A DNA stretch of 64,000 nt. It comes from Lichenostomus cassidix (lineage: Eukaryota; Chordata; Aves; Passeriformes; Meliphagidae). Under the pieces are notes generated by a model, which was not told where the DNA came from, did no database searches, and saw nothing but the letters and a program-made list of their open reading frames with translations. The position numbers were made by a program, and so were the translations under genes. Numbering within the stretch: position 1 is the stretch's first letter; each line of letters opens with the position of its first letter. The DNA is taken from NCBI GenBank assembly GCA_008360975.2, contig CM039211.1:45593031-45657030 (forward strand). The letters run 5' to 3'. Shown one piece after another: positions 1-11,505 of the stretch.

Positions 1-327
1 TCATAGTCACATTTTCTTAAGTGCAGGACTAAAATGTAATGAGCAGACCATGATGAAAGAATCTGAATTTGAAAGGAACATTGTAGGTTATATGTAGGAC
101 AAAATGTTGAGTATTGGGGACGTGAGCTCAATAAAGACTAACTTAAAAAGATAAGTATAGTAAATTAATTGGTAAATAAACAAATTAATCCATATGTTCA
201 GTTTATAGCTTCCTGATCATTAAACCCTGATAATTGCAAGGTTTTTGAAATATGCTTAATAATGGCCTAACTCACCTATAACTTCTGATCCTTTTTTTCT
301 TTTCATTATTCAGTGTCTTGAAATAGC
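1..327. other. AT-rich single-copy DNA, no gene seen
   Basis: Ordinary AT-rich sequence up to the target-site duplication of the first LTR. I see no long reading frame, RNA gene or repeat signature in it. Confidence 0.6.
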
Positions 328-332
328 CAAGA
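328..332. repeat. Target-site duplication CAAGA, left copy
   Basis: Identical to 1410-1414 on the other side of the LTR at 333-1409. Two exact copies directly abutting TG and CA ends fix both element boundaries. Confidence 0.85.
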
Positions 333-1409
333 TGCATTGGTTTTTCTTGGCCTGGTTTTTGGTAGTGGGGGTGTCCCTAACGATGGCTTTTGTGAGAAGC
401 TGGTAGAAGCTTCCACCATATCCAGCAGAGCCAATCCCTGATGGCTCTGCAGATGAGCATGCTGCTGGCCAAGCCTAGGCCAATTGGAGATGTTGGTTAC
501 GCCTCTGTGACGACGTATTTAAGAAGAAAATCAAAACAAATGGAATGCAGTTTTTTCTAGCCAGAGAAAAGGAGGAGGTGAGAACATGTGAAGGAAACAA
601 CATGGAGACACCAAGGTCAGTGGAGAAGGTGGGGGAGGAGGTGCTCCAGGTGCCACAGCTGAAATTCTTCTGCAGGCCGTGGTGAGAGCCATGGTGAAGC
701 AGGTTGTTCCCCTGCAGCCCATGGGGTCCACAGGGGTGCAGAGATCCACCCACAGCCCATGGGGAGGTGCCCACGCCAGAGCAGGTGGACGTCTGGAGGA
801 GGCTGTGCTGCAGTGGGAGTCCCAGTGGAGAAAGAGACCCTGCTTGGAGGCTGGTATAGCCTGTCCTTGGAGGTCTGCACCCCATGGAGGAGTGACACAT
901 GGTGCAGCAGTTTTGGGAGGACTGTCTGCCTGTGGGAGGGCTCATTTTGCAGTTGTTTTGGGACGAATGCTGTTTGTGAGATAGACCCATGCTGGAAAAG
1001 TTCACAGAGAACTGTCTCCCACGGGAGACCCCACAGTGCAGCAGGGGGAGGACTCCTCTCCCTGAGCAGGGGAAGAAGAGCTCAGTGATGAACTGATCAA
1101 ACCTCCCACATCCACTTCCCTGCACTGTTAGTGCGAAGGAGGGAGGGACTGAGGGGAAGGACAGTGTCTTTGAGGGCTTATTTTACTTCTCCTCTGACTC
1201 TGTTAGTAATAAATATACTCAGTAACTCTAAGTTGAGCCTTTTTTGCCCTTGGAGCAGTTTTCTCCTGATCCTTATCTCACTCATGACCCCTTTGTTTAA
1301 TTTTTTTTTCCTCTCTTCTGCCCAGCTGTGACAGGGAAGAGCGAGTGAGCATATGTCATGGGTATCTGTCATAGGTGTTTGGCAATTGGCCAGTGTCCAA
1401 ACCACTACA
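333..1409 (+). mobile_element. Solo LTR of an avian endogenous retrovirus, ERVL-like
   Basis: The element starts TGCATTGG and ends CCACTACA, so it has TG...CA ends, and it is flanked by an exact 5-bp duplication CAAGA (328-332 and 1410-1414). The 1077-bp body is much more GC-rich than its surroundings. AATAAA at 1208-1213 is a candidate polyadenylation signal. The 3' part (about 1265-1409) resembles the pyrimidine-rich and CCAGCTG-containing U5 ends that I know from avian ERVL-like LTRs. No gag, pol or env sequence lies beside it, so it is a solo LTR left by recombination. The segment at about 540-800 is shared with the minus-strand LTR at 52168-53456. The 216-codon minus-strand frame across it is incidental. 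A 5-bp duplication fits ERVL/ERV3-type integration. The exact family name is not known to me. Confidence 0.88.
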
Positions 1410-1414
1410 CAAGA
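1410..1414. repeat. Target-site duplication CAAGA, right copy
   Basis: Exact partner of 328-332. It follows the terminal CA of the LTR without a gap. Confidence 0.85.
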
Positions 1415-1882
1415 CCATCAAGAGTCCTACAGAAATATATGTTTGGAATAATTCTCCCTTACCGATTTCTTAGCAAGTATCCTAATATGTGACCATATAG
1501 ATGGGTCACTATGCATAGGTGCAACTACAATAAGAAAATTACATCCTGTGCATAAATGAGATCTCAAAATGTAAGCTACTTTTCAAAGAACTCCTAAGAT
1601 ACTAAGCTTGGTAAATATGTTTGGGTAGAGCACTCTCTTTTATAGAGCACACATTTCTTTTACCTACATTGGTGGAGAGACATAACAGATTTAAATAGAT
1701 ATAGGAGAGAAATTTGATTATAGATGGGAAGGCTGTGTAGAACTTAATACCTTGATCATAGTACCTGAAAGTCTGACATAGAATACTCAAAACACAATGC
1801 ATTCTTTTGCTAGGTTAAAATGGAAACGTTGGAAACAACATTTTATATCTGTTTAGGGTTTTTACCAAAATTGTATTATAAT
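1415..1882. other. AT-rich single-copy DNA between two LTRs
   Basis: No repeat family or coding signature recognised. A 66-codon minus-strand frame at 1602-1802 has no domain-like features and is taken as chance. Confidence 0.55.
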
Positions 1883-2243
1883 GTTTGGTGTTGCGGTTTT
1901 GGAGGATGTTATAGCAGACTTTACCCTAGAGCTTCTCTACCCTGCCCGGTTCAGCGCTTCAGTGCTCCAAACCCTCTGTCCCAGGGCTGGACACTGCGCT
2001 CTCACCGGCCAGGGAGCCATAAGGCTAGCTCTGGTTCGTTTGCTTCCACAACCGGCGGTGATAAAGGAGGCGAGGAGGGTCTGTGCATTGTGTCCATGGA
2101 AGATGTTTATTCTCATGGTGCAGCAGAGGCCAACGACCTCCCCGAGGCAGAGATGCCTCGAGGGCGAAGGCCTCACATGCACAGCACATGTGGAGCATAA
2201 ACACACGTGGAGCATAGACAGCAAGATGGCGGAGGGTAAGGGG

Positions 2244-2250
2244 TTTTATA
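2244..2250 (-). promoter_or_regulatory. TATA box of the minus-strand LTR
   Basis: Complement reads TATAAAA. It lies downstream of the duplicated CCAAT-containing U3 unit and upstream of the AATAAA at 2106-2111, as expected for an LTR promoter. Whether it is still active cannot be judged from sequence. Confidence 0.6.
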
Positions 2251-2320
2251 GGGAAACAGAGAGGGGCAGGGACAGCACACAGGCCCAGTGACCTCTGGGT
2301 ACAGGGGAGGTACAGGGGCG

Positions 2321-2433
2321 GAGTTAGGAGTACAGGAACCAATAGGGGAAACCCGAGGGAGTGGCCAGGGCCACGTGGGGTTAGGGTACAGGAACCAATA
2401 GGGAAAACTGGGGGCGTGGCTAGGACTGTGTGG
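2321..2433 (-). repeat. Two tandem copies of a ~56-bp U3 enhancer-like unit
   Basis: The motif GTACAGGAACCAATAGGG occurs at 2330 and again at 2386, each followed by a diverged GTGGCCAGG or GTGGCTAGG segment. The spacing gives a 56-bp period. Tandem U3 duplications are common in retroviral LTR enhancers; this one carries a CCAAT box in each copy. Confidence 0.7.
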
Positions 2434-2519
2434 AGTAGGGAAGGCAGGACAATAGGTGACAAGTACAGTCGTTAAGAAAGGGGTGTGGGGAACTTGCAGC
2501 TGTTATCACAATAGTTTGG

Positions 2520-4899
2520 CCTATGTGTTTCATTTTTATCCACTAAGATAAACTGCATAATGATTTGAAAATATATCAAATTACTATTTTTCAGAATGGA
2601 TGGCATTCATAGGAAAGTTACTAGATACACAGAACAAGAAAGAAAAAACACTTTTGTACCCTTTATAGAACCAAAAAGAAGCCTGGCTCAGACTCATACT
2701 AGTTCCTCATTTTTATTATTGTTCCAAGTGTAGTTTCAATAAAAAGTTAACTGTGAGTTAGTGTTATTCTGGTTAAATCAGATGAATATTTAACTGCATG
2801 TGTCTCTCTTTTTTTTTTTTTCCCCCTCAAAGATGCACTTACTGCTAGTTGGTGAAGAGTTTCAGCCTTTTAGATGATAATTATTAATACATTTCAAGTG
2901 CATGTGGCAGCATTTTAAATTAAATCACAGGATTACATCATATTGCCAGATGCCAGAGCATCTCAGGACAAAATGTATTTGAGAACTTTGGTAGATAAGT
3001 AAGCTTCGTGTTAGATACATAGACACCTGAAACTGACAGACACTAAAGAGTGTGCAGTGTCTCACAGAATCAAAACTCCCCAAAGAGCATATATTGTCAG
3101 TGTGATAGCTGTTAAATCTGTAGCAGAAAAGACCTGAATGAATGACCAAGATAGTCTCTAATGGAGCTCTTACTAAGCTTTTACAAAGATACTGGGAAAA
3201 ATACAAACATTATCAACACAAAACAGAGAATTTTGAGGTTATTTATAGTCTGGAAATTTGTGCATAAATAAAAAAAATCTGTAATTAATGCATTGTCTAT
3301 TCAATTCTGCTGGAAACTGATTTTAATCCAATTAAATCCTCAGATTTATTTTAAAGTTTGAGGTATTTGCCAGATCAGACCACAGTGCTTAACATATACT
3401 TAAATTATCCATTAATTTTATGATTACTAAGAAAACTAGTAGCTATAGCAACATACAGAAGAGCACTTGGAATAAGCTTTGTTCATTCCAGTGGCTCCAG
3501 TCACAGGTAAACATGCAAAGGCAAATCAAACATTGTCCTTTATTTCAAAGTAAATAGAAACAGAATGAAAACACAGTTTGGCAATTTAAATACCTGATGG
3601 TATATCTGATCATTATCATATTCCATGTGCTTCTATTCCTTCCCTGTTCTTTGTATACAAACAGAGAGAGGATGATTAAAGTAATTTCTAGGAAACAGGA
3701 ACTAATGAGAGAAAAAATACTCCATTAAAGGTAAAAGAAAAGATAACTGAAGGAATTATGATAGAACTCTATGTAAATTCATGGAGCATGGGAAAGGTGA
3801 ATAAAGTACTATTAATCTTTATTTTTTTAAGGAAGGTTTTTTTAAATAGAATGCTTTTAAATTGGGAACTCACTGCACATGATGTTATGGGAGCTGAAAT
3901 TATAAATGCATCCAAGCAGTTTTAGGTAGTGCAGATAAAAAGGCACCAAAGTCAATCTTACAATTTTTAAAATATGATAGTAGGAAAAGGACAATTAACA
4001 CTTAAAATTGTTAGAGAGGGTTCAGAATCCAGTACAATCAAAAGTGTCACTGTCAACAGAGAAATGGGATTTCTCTAACTTCTTCTGAAAGGCAAGAAAT
4101 TTCAGAGGTCTGGACGTAGGCTTTTATATGATAGTAGGTGTTGGAGCCACTTCTTGTTCCTGGACCCATCTTCTCTACTGTTTTATAGCAAATAGGTATT
4201 ATTTATATAATATGAATACAGCAAATGAAGCAAATTAGTCACTTTCAGAAGGAGCCAAACAGTCCAAAAATGGGGAGAGCACAAACCAAAATGATCAGGG
4301 GCAGGATCTCGTTTCAAAAATTTTCTGTGAAACAGAGACTAGAATGAGAGTTCACGATCTGGTAGAAGATTCATATGGAAAACAACCCAGAAAGTTCTCA
4401 GAGAGAGAGAGAGAGAGAGCGTCCATTTAGGTAAAAATGAAGTGACTTTTACAATATAGAGATATAAGAGCCTTTAGAACATCTTACTTCAAGCAATCAA
4501 TATATACTATAAATTTCTGTTTTTAACCTAATAGCATCCAATAGATGATGGTGTTTTCTGGTCTTTCAGAACAAATTTATTTTTCCAGAGAGTTTTCTAC
4601 CTTCTCAGACACCATGTTGCAATTACAGTCCCTTGATTTTTTGCTTATTGATGGTATCTCAGGATGTTTTTGGTTTCTATGCACCCTGGATAAAGTTCAA
4701 AGAGGACAGCTGCAATTTTCAATTTCTGGTATACAGGTCTAGTTCCAGGCTTTCTGGTTCAGTCTGGCAGACCCCTCTGTATTAGCCTCCATCAGCAGAT
4801 AATTTCTTCTGTTCAGTAATTTATCCCTTCTAATCAGGCCAGCTTTGTGATTGCTCATATCAAGACACGGAGATGATTTCATCTGTATGTTTTAATTAC
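2520..4899. other. AT-rich single-copy DNA
   Basis: Contains a poly-T run near 2808-2821 and a (GA)10 microsatellite at 4400-4419. Short open frames (for example 93 codons, minus, 2925-3206) show no recognisable domain. No gene is supported. Confidence 0.55.
4400..4419. repeat. (AG)10 dinucleotide microsatellite
   Basis: Twenty uninterrupted bases of alternating A and G. Confidence 0.9.
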
Positions 4900-5016
4900 A
4901 GAATATCCTGAGTTGAAGGAGACCCACAAGGGTTATCAAGTCCAACTCCCAAGTGAATATCCCATATAGGGATTTAACCTGCAGCTTTGGTGGTATTTGC
5001 ACAAAAATCAGCTGGA
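4900..5016 (-). mobile_element. CR1 LINE 3' fragment
   Basis: Antisense CR1 3' end: GAATATCCTGAGTTGAAGGA and the following 'ACCCACAAGG..ATCAAGTCCAACTC' pattern match the CR1 tail as it appears in reverse orientation in birds. The adjoining part (4970-5016) resembles the alternative tail with a 'CCTTGGTGTTAT..GCACCA' segment found in some CR1 subfamilies. The fragment is short and diverged and has lost its terminal octamer repeats. Confidence 0.65.
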
Positions 5017-7979
5017 TCACATTCAGCCTTCCCCGGAAGTTATGCCCAAGTGATTCAGGTAGTTGAGTGCCAAAGGGAGGTCAGAAAACATCTTCTATCT
5101 GATCCTAATCAAGAGAAGATGTAGTCTAGGTGATCAGATAGACTTTACTGTCTTGGACAGGGAAGTGAGTGACCCAGTGGGATAAGCAACAGTATATAGG
5201 CTTTAGTTAAAGAATAGTCCACCAAAACAAAAATATTGCCAGTGTTCTTCCTATTTGGCTATCAGAAACAAAGTTATTAAGAAAATGATGGGTATGTCAG
5301 GCAAACTGGAGGAACATATCTGAGAAAGGGTAAAAGTGATAGTAAGGAAACCCAGAGCTATAGTTATATAATAGGGTCCTACTTCAAGGACTGCCAGTAC
5401 CTCACATCAGTAGCCCAGTAGCAATCTTCACAAACTGTCTGAATTTGCAACTGATTTATCTTTCTCTCTCTCTTGCCTTTGTCATCTGCCACATTCAGTT
5501 ACATATATTTAGCAGTAGAGAGGAGCAGCTCATCAGGTCAAATGGGAATTGAGATTGTGCGTCACTTATTCCCATTTTATTGCCTGTCTCATCTCTAGAA
5601 AGAAACCCTTCTCAGAAATTTCCATCAGTCTTCTCTGTGACATCTCATGGCCCCTGCACTTAGACCCTTTTGAAGAGCCCTTGGAATTGTCTCACAGTCT
5701 GCATGCTCTGTGCTGTGTGGTAATTTATCCCCCTTTGGGTGAAAGTTTTCTAACATTTGGAGAAAAAAAAGTTTTGTAGTATTTTGTGAAACATAAAGAA
5801 TGCATTCTGGAGTTGTTTTGGCTAAGCTAGATTCATATTAATGTAATATTCTGGTGCTAACTTTAGAAAGAGAGAATGGTAGAAAAGTAAAGAAGTAACT
5901 TAAAGTTTTGCTTAAAAACTAATTCATCATATATTTTAAAAATATTTTCACACAGATCATCTATTCTTCTATGATCAAAAAATTGCATGTTGAAGTGATG
6001 GTACAGGAAGCCAGATTAGGTTGCAGAGAAGTTAACTGACATACCTTTCTTAACACTTTTCTTAGCATAGTTATTAATGACATTGTGTTCCTGTAACAGA
6101 TGTACTGAACTAAAAACCTCCAAAATAAAAGCAAACTCCGTGGACTATTTTTTTACCTTGGAATTTACTGCATTTTTGCTGGCTGCTATTGTATGTGGAC
6201 TGTTAAAAATTCCCATTTTGTGGCCTTTAAGAAAATGGCATAATGCTCCAAACTGGGCAGACATTGGTGCTAAGCTGGCATCTAAAATTTTTCTTGTACT
6301 TTATGCAGAGAGAAAAAGTAAACATCTGGCATTTAAACTATGTAAGATTCCCCTCCAATGAAAACTACCTTCTAGAATAGGAAAGTCAAAACATTTTTGT
6401 AATGTAAAAGAATAAGAGGCGGTTTGTTTCCTTGTAACTAAGGTATATATTCAGAAGCTGCATTTCCTTGCATTTATTCCTTCCAGTTAGAGCAACCTGT
6501 TACAACTCTTCAAAGGAAAAAAAGCAGGAAAAAATTGGATTTTCATCACCTGGAAGATCTGAATTAGTGGTTTTGGAAGATCCTAATAATGATTTATATA
6601 AAAATCATGGAAAACTGAATGATAAATTTGTGATTTTTGGTGTTTCCATTATTACGGGTTAGATCACTGTAATTAATCAATTCCTTTATTTGGGTATGCC
6701 TAAAATACTCCCTCTGTAATGTACAATATTAAAAAAAGTCTTTCTTTTACCAAATTCTTTCACCAAATTCTTTCCTTTGTTCTAGCAGAGTTCTGTCATT
6801 AAATCTTCTTGATGAATATTCATATGTACTTTTAGCTAGTAATATGATACAATATTTAATTCCAAAAAAGCAATCAAAATATTTCTGCTCACAGCTGTTA
6901 ATATACTTTGTTGTATTAGTATTTGAAAATATAAGGAATATCAGTGTACAATGCAGCTTCATGCTGAATGCAGCACATCTGTTACTCTTTGTAACAGCGA
7001 GCAGAAGAACAAACATGGCTAAATAACATTATAGGCTTTGGATAATGTTTTTCTTCACTGATAAAATAAACAATCACAAGGCATCATGAAATCTGAACAT
7101 TATAGGGGTATGCATTTTAGTTTTGTCTCAGTGAAAATGAAGGGATAATTTAACTCTGTTTTTCATTACCCAAATCCATGATTGCTTTTGCACACAGCCT
7201 CACCATTAAGCATTGGAGATGAAATATCAGCTAGGTAAAGTATAAATGGTTGCAGACATTGAATTTAGTTACTAGAAATAAATCACAACATGAAAGCTAT
7301 AATAATATTGAGTAAGAATTTTTTTTCAGTTAATGACTGATCCTGTGTCTTTTAAGATGCTCTTTAATTTTACTAAACATCCAATCTTGTACAAAGTTCA
7401 GAACTGTATTTTTCAAACAAGATAATATTTTTTATTTTATACAGTTTTATTAATGAATATTTCCAGAAATCAACATTTGGAAGTGAATATATCTTTTTTT
7501 AAATTTTAAATTGTGAACTCAAGAATTTCTGTTACAATTTTAGGTACATTAATACTTGGAAAGGACAGTAGGAGAAAGAGATAATGAAACCTGTGCTTGT
7601 GTTTAGTGTTGAAGAACTTAGGTTGGTTGTCTCCCTGATAAAACTGATTGTCATATGCATGCACATGATATCATTGCTGGGATTTAACCTGTTGTCCCAT
7701 TGAGTGGAGTTGGGTGAAGACATCTACACCAGAATAAGGATACAAAAATATAATACAGGCTAGATATATAGTCTGTGCTTTTTCTATGAGCTAATCTATG
7801 CCTACATATGTGTAGATCAAATGGTCATTTTCTTTCTTCTCATAGACTGCTTGCATACTTTTCTCCTCCTCTTTCCTGCTGCATGCAAACCACTATTACC
7901 ACTAGTAAAAGAGAAAGCAGAAAAGGAGCAGTCTGTTTTAGGTGTAGTACCTCATAACCTAGGATTACATGTAAAAGTA
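5017..7979. other. AT-rich single-copy DNA
   Basis: No repeat family recognised. A small direct repeat of CCAAATTCTTTC lies near 6749-6773. Open frames of 60-94 codons occur (for example 6077-6361, plus) but carry no start context, domain or splice pattern that supports a gene. Confidence 0.5.
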
Positions 7980-8404
7980 TGTAGCAACGTGGGGCTTTAG
8001 GATTCCATGTGCTCTCTTTGTTCCCCTGCCTTGTATGCTATTGGTTCATTTTAAAATATGCACTGTGCTGTACCTGAAAACCTATTGGTGTGGCCCCTTT
8101 TGCCAATCTTCTCTTCCTTCTCCTGGGACTGGCTCTTAGACAGCCAGCCCCCGTCCCCTTCCTTTCCCCCTAAAAGCCAGCGCCTGGGTCTGGGAGAGGT
8201 CTCCTCTCTGAGCTGGCAGCCCTTACCCTGTCCCTGCCTTTCCTCCCCCCTTCTCCTCCCCTTCAACCCCTCTCCCCGTTACCTCAAATAAACCTCCCTA
8301 GCAGAACAGAGATGGAGTCCAGGTTCATTCCTTCGTCTTACTACGTCTCCTGTTAGAATTTCTGTGGTTGAAAGACTCCTGCCACCCTCTCAGACCCTGC
8401 TACA
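7980..8404 (+). mobile_element. Probable solo LTR of an endogenous retrovirus
   Basis: A GC-rich, pyrimidine-rich block stands out from AT-rich flanks. It starts TGTAGCA and ends TGCTACA, a perfect 7-bp inverted repeat with TG...CA ends. Inside are two CTATTGG elements (inverted CCAAT boxes, about 8039 and 8083), a weak TATA-like CCTAAAAG near 8170, and AATAAA at 8287-8292 with about 110 bp of R/U5 beyond it. This order fits an LTR on the plus strand. I could not find a matching target-site duplication, so the boundaries are less sure than for the other LTRs here. Confidence 0.55.
8287..8292 (+). promoter_or_regulatory. AATAAA polyadenylation signal in LTR
   Basis: Lies downstream of a pyrimidine-rich stretch within the probable LTR at 7980-8404, where R/U5 would be expected to begin. 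Confidence 0.5.
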
Positions 8405-11400
8405 TCACAAGTGTGTATGTACACTTCATGCAACCAAAGAAATTTCTCTTGCTCCCTGACAGGTGAAGAGGAGGGAGGAAAATAAAGCATAAGAGTGTGT
8501 GTTATTATTGAGCCCTTTGTGCCACATAGGGTGATGCTTTTAGCAAGCTCTGTGCCAGATGTCATTGTGATAAATTAAACACAGAGTGTGGACACTCTTA
8601 TGATGACATTTTAAGGTCATGAGAGAGCTATGGAAAGGGCAAAAGTTCATCTTAAAATGAAAGAAGGTTGTTTCTTGCAATATGATGGTAAACATGCATG
8701 GTCCTCTTAGCAGATTTATTATACAGTTACTTGTCATAATGTTTGCCTTGACTGTAAAGTCATTGGGAGTTTACACCCACTGAACACTGATTCATCTGAA
8801 GAGATAATGTAAAGTGGAAAAAAGATGTGAGCTGATCACCATTCATAAACAAATTTTTGTAGATATGTATGTTAAAAACACCCCTGAATCCAAACAAAAA
8901 TATGAAACTAACCTGGACATGCTATTGATCAAATATATGATACAAATATTTGCATAATTGTAGGTATTCTGAAAAAAAGATCCTAAAACATTAAGTTACA
9001 GGCTGAAAGCTTTTAATGTTCTGACTAAAAGAAGCATATGAATGTCTTATGTTTTCCTTAAAAAATGACTTTGTCATTTCAAAAACTTTCCTTCCATGCA
9101 TGGTTTTTAGAGGGTCTGAGTGTTGTCCTGCTATTAATTAAAATTCTTTCACATCCTTATTCTTATGATTTCTACTCACTGGATATTTTGAAGAAGAAAT
9201 GTGGAAAGCAGAAAATGTATAGCCTTGCTTTTATCCACAGCAGAAATTCAGAGGTAACTAAATACCCACAAATGGTGAGATGTCAGTTTTGATTCTGTAT
9301 CAATGTATAGAAAACCCCAGTTATAGGGAGTTCATTTGATTAGTTTTCTGAATTATTAAAAAAAATACATTTTTTTCCTCTTGGAAGACATACAATATGA
9401 AATAATATGAAATATAAAAATACTTTTGTAATGTTAAAATTGTAGGTACACACATATTGATAATATTTTATTAAATGTAATTTATCTTATTAAGCAAAAA
9501 GGAATTCAGCAAGTAGTTATCTAGAGAGTCATAAAATTGTCAGTTTTGTATTCCTGTGTAGGGAGAAAAGTAAAGAGATGAGTAGTAGTCACGGAATAGG
9601 ATCTCAATATTTGTTTCCAGTAAAACTTAATAGCTGCTGAACTTCAATATAGCCCCTTGATTTAAAAAGAAAAAAAAATCTAAGCTTTATATTTAATTTT
9701 TTTAAAACATAACATTGAAGACACATATCTATACCCCCTATGCTTAGTGATTTCAAATCTTATATGCAATTTGAAAATTTTATAACGTAGAAAAAAATGA
9801 GCTATTTCTCTGGTCTTGTGAAATTAAAAATAATGTTCAAGACAGTGATCATGCAATTACATTGGGGTTTTTTTAACCTAGATTATAGTAGTGTATTTTC
9901 TTGGGTTTTTTTGTTTGTTTGGATTTTTTTTTAGCTTATTTTTCCTATAATTAAGCAGATGAGCTTTATATTTCATGTCCAGCACAACATGACAAACTTT
10001 ATCTCTGCAACTGTCAGGTTAAAAAAAACCACCATCCCCCTTCCCAAAAGCACATTTAACTGACAATTTAAAGATGGTGAAGTGTTACCTTAATTACAGG
10101 ATTTATCAGCTGTGGTATAATTTCAATTTTAAGAAATAATCTGATATAGCATACACTTATTCTGTTTCAATCTTTCTTGCTGCTCTCAACATACAAAGGG
10201 GGAAAATAGAGTAGTTCATGTTTTTGCCACTAGCATCATCTTGCTACTTTTATGTAATACCTACATGTTCTTTAAAAAAGAACGAACTAACAGGTGTAGA
10301 TTCTTTCTTTCTTCTTGTTTCAAAGTACACATACTCAATGGAAACATGAATCCGTCTTTGTATGCAAAAGACTGAGCTAGAAGCCTCTTATCTATCTTGT
10401 TTGTAGCAGACAGCATGGGACAAAGATACTTTTAAGGTTCCTATCAGTCATTTTAGAAGCAAGGTACTACTTATATTCACTTCCCACATAGCCATATGAC
10501 AAATAAGCATTCCATTACAGAGAAAACGACTGCATCCATCAGCCAGTTTGCACTGCTATAGTATTTCTTTTATTTTTTCCCATATTGTTGCAAAAGGCAA
10601 TAATGCAAAACCCACCCTTATTTAAGGGTGCAGCTTGAGGTGTGAAAGGGAGAGGAATCCTTAAAATAATGAAAGCTGAAATAATGCCACTTATTTCTTA
10701 GTTTCTTTTTTACTAAAGCTAGTGGTCTAAAAACCTCTGAGGAATTCAATAAAAAACATGCAAAATATGTAAAATATTCTAGAGTTATTCCATTGTTTTC
10801 CCTCCTGATAATCGCCTGTTCCTCCCCACCTCCCCAGCCCATGAACAACCACTTGGATTCTTTGTTCTCAGTCTCACTTAGATGCAATATGTAATATAAT
10901 CAAAATACAGTGTGAGAAATTCTGACGTTCTCAGTCTCCAATAAGACCACATTTCTGGGACAGACTCCTATAGTAAAAACTTATTTCCATTGAAATCCTT
11001 TTAATACCATTTGCTTGTTCTTGTGCTGATCATGTACTTATGTAAAATTGCATCTGCCTGTGTCATAACTGTATTATGAAATACTTACTGGTTTCAGTTG
11101 TGTCATTTTAGGAAACTTACTCTATTTCTTCTATCCTAATTATTACATATGTCCTTCATAAATGTCACAGGTCTCTGCAATTGCTATTACATGAAGCTAC
11201 TCCATAGCACTGGGAGGAGAAAACAAAGTTTTTAACAATTTCATATTTTCTTCTTTTGCAATTCAAAAAGCTCAAGAAGACTTTCACAGAAATGGCAGTG
11301 AAATGAAACTAAAATGGACTGGTCAAATTGAAGGATTAAAAATACAGTCATCCTGTAGAAAGTTGAAAGAAAGGAATTTGTGGATCCTTAGTTGATTAAG

Positions 11401-11500
11401 GGAGTTTTTGCAGGTGTTTATTTTACTGAAGTGTTTCAAAAAACAAATGCTAGGATTCAAAGGAGTAAAACTTGGTAAAGCTGAATGCAGATTTTTCTTG
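8405..11500. other. AT-rich single-copy DNA
   Basis: Contains T/G-rich tract around 9895-9935 and an A-rich, C-containing run near 10020-10050. No CR1, LTR or coding signature was recognised. The minus-strand frame at 10618-10887 (89 codons) is taken as chance. Confidence 0.5.
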
Positions 11501-11505
11501 CTAGA
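11501..11505. repeat. Target-site duplication CTAGA, left copy
   Basis: Exact match to 12102-12106, directly abutting the LTR ends. Confidence 0.85.

Larger units (their letters stand above)
1889..2513 (-). mobile_element. Solo LTR, ERVK-like, with duplicated U3 module
   Basis: A GC-rich 625-bp block flanked by the 6-bp duplication GTTTGG (1883-1888 and 2514-2519). A 6-bp duplication is typical of ERVK/beta-like integration. On the plus strand it begins TGTTG and ends CAATA, which form an imperfect terminal inverted repeat with the last CA changed to TA. Read on the minus strand it has inverted CCAAT boxes, a TATAAAA box (complement of 2244-2250) and AATAAA (complement of 2106-2111) about 140 bp downstream, the expected U3-R-U5 order. 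Two tandem copies of a roughly 56-bp U3 unit (about 2321-2376 and 2378-2433) each carry a CCAAT box and a GTGG/GCGTGG GC-box-like motif. No internal retroviral sequence is attached. Confidence 0.85.

Noticed and set aside
475..1125. 216-codon minus-strand open frame
   Set aside because: Lies inside the LTR at 333-1409, on the strand opposite to it, and reflects the GC-rich LTR body. No domain.
1820..2462. Three overlapping open frames of 126-145 codons
   Set aside because: All fall in the LTR at 1889-2513, whose insertion scar is clear.
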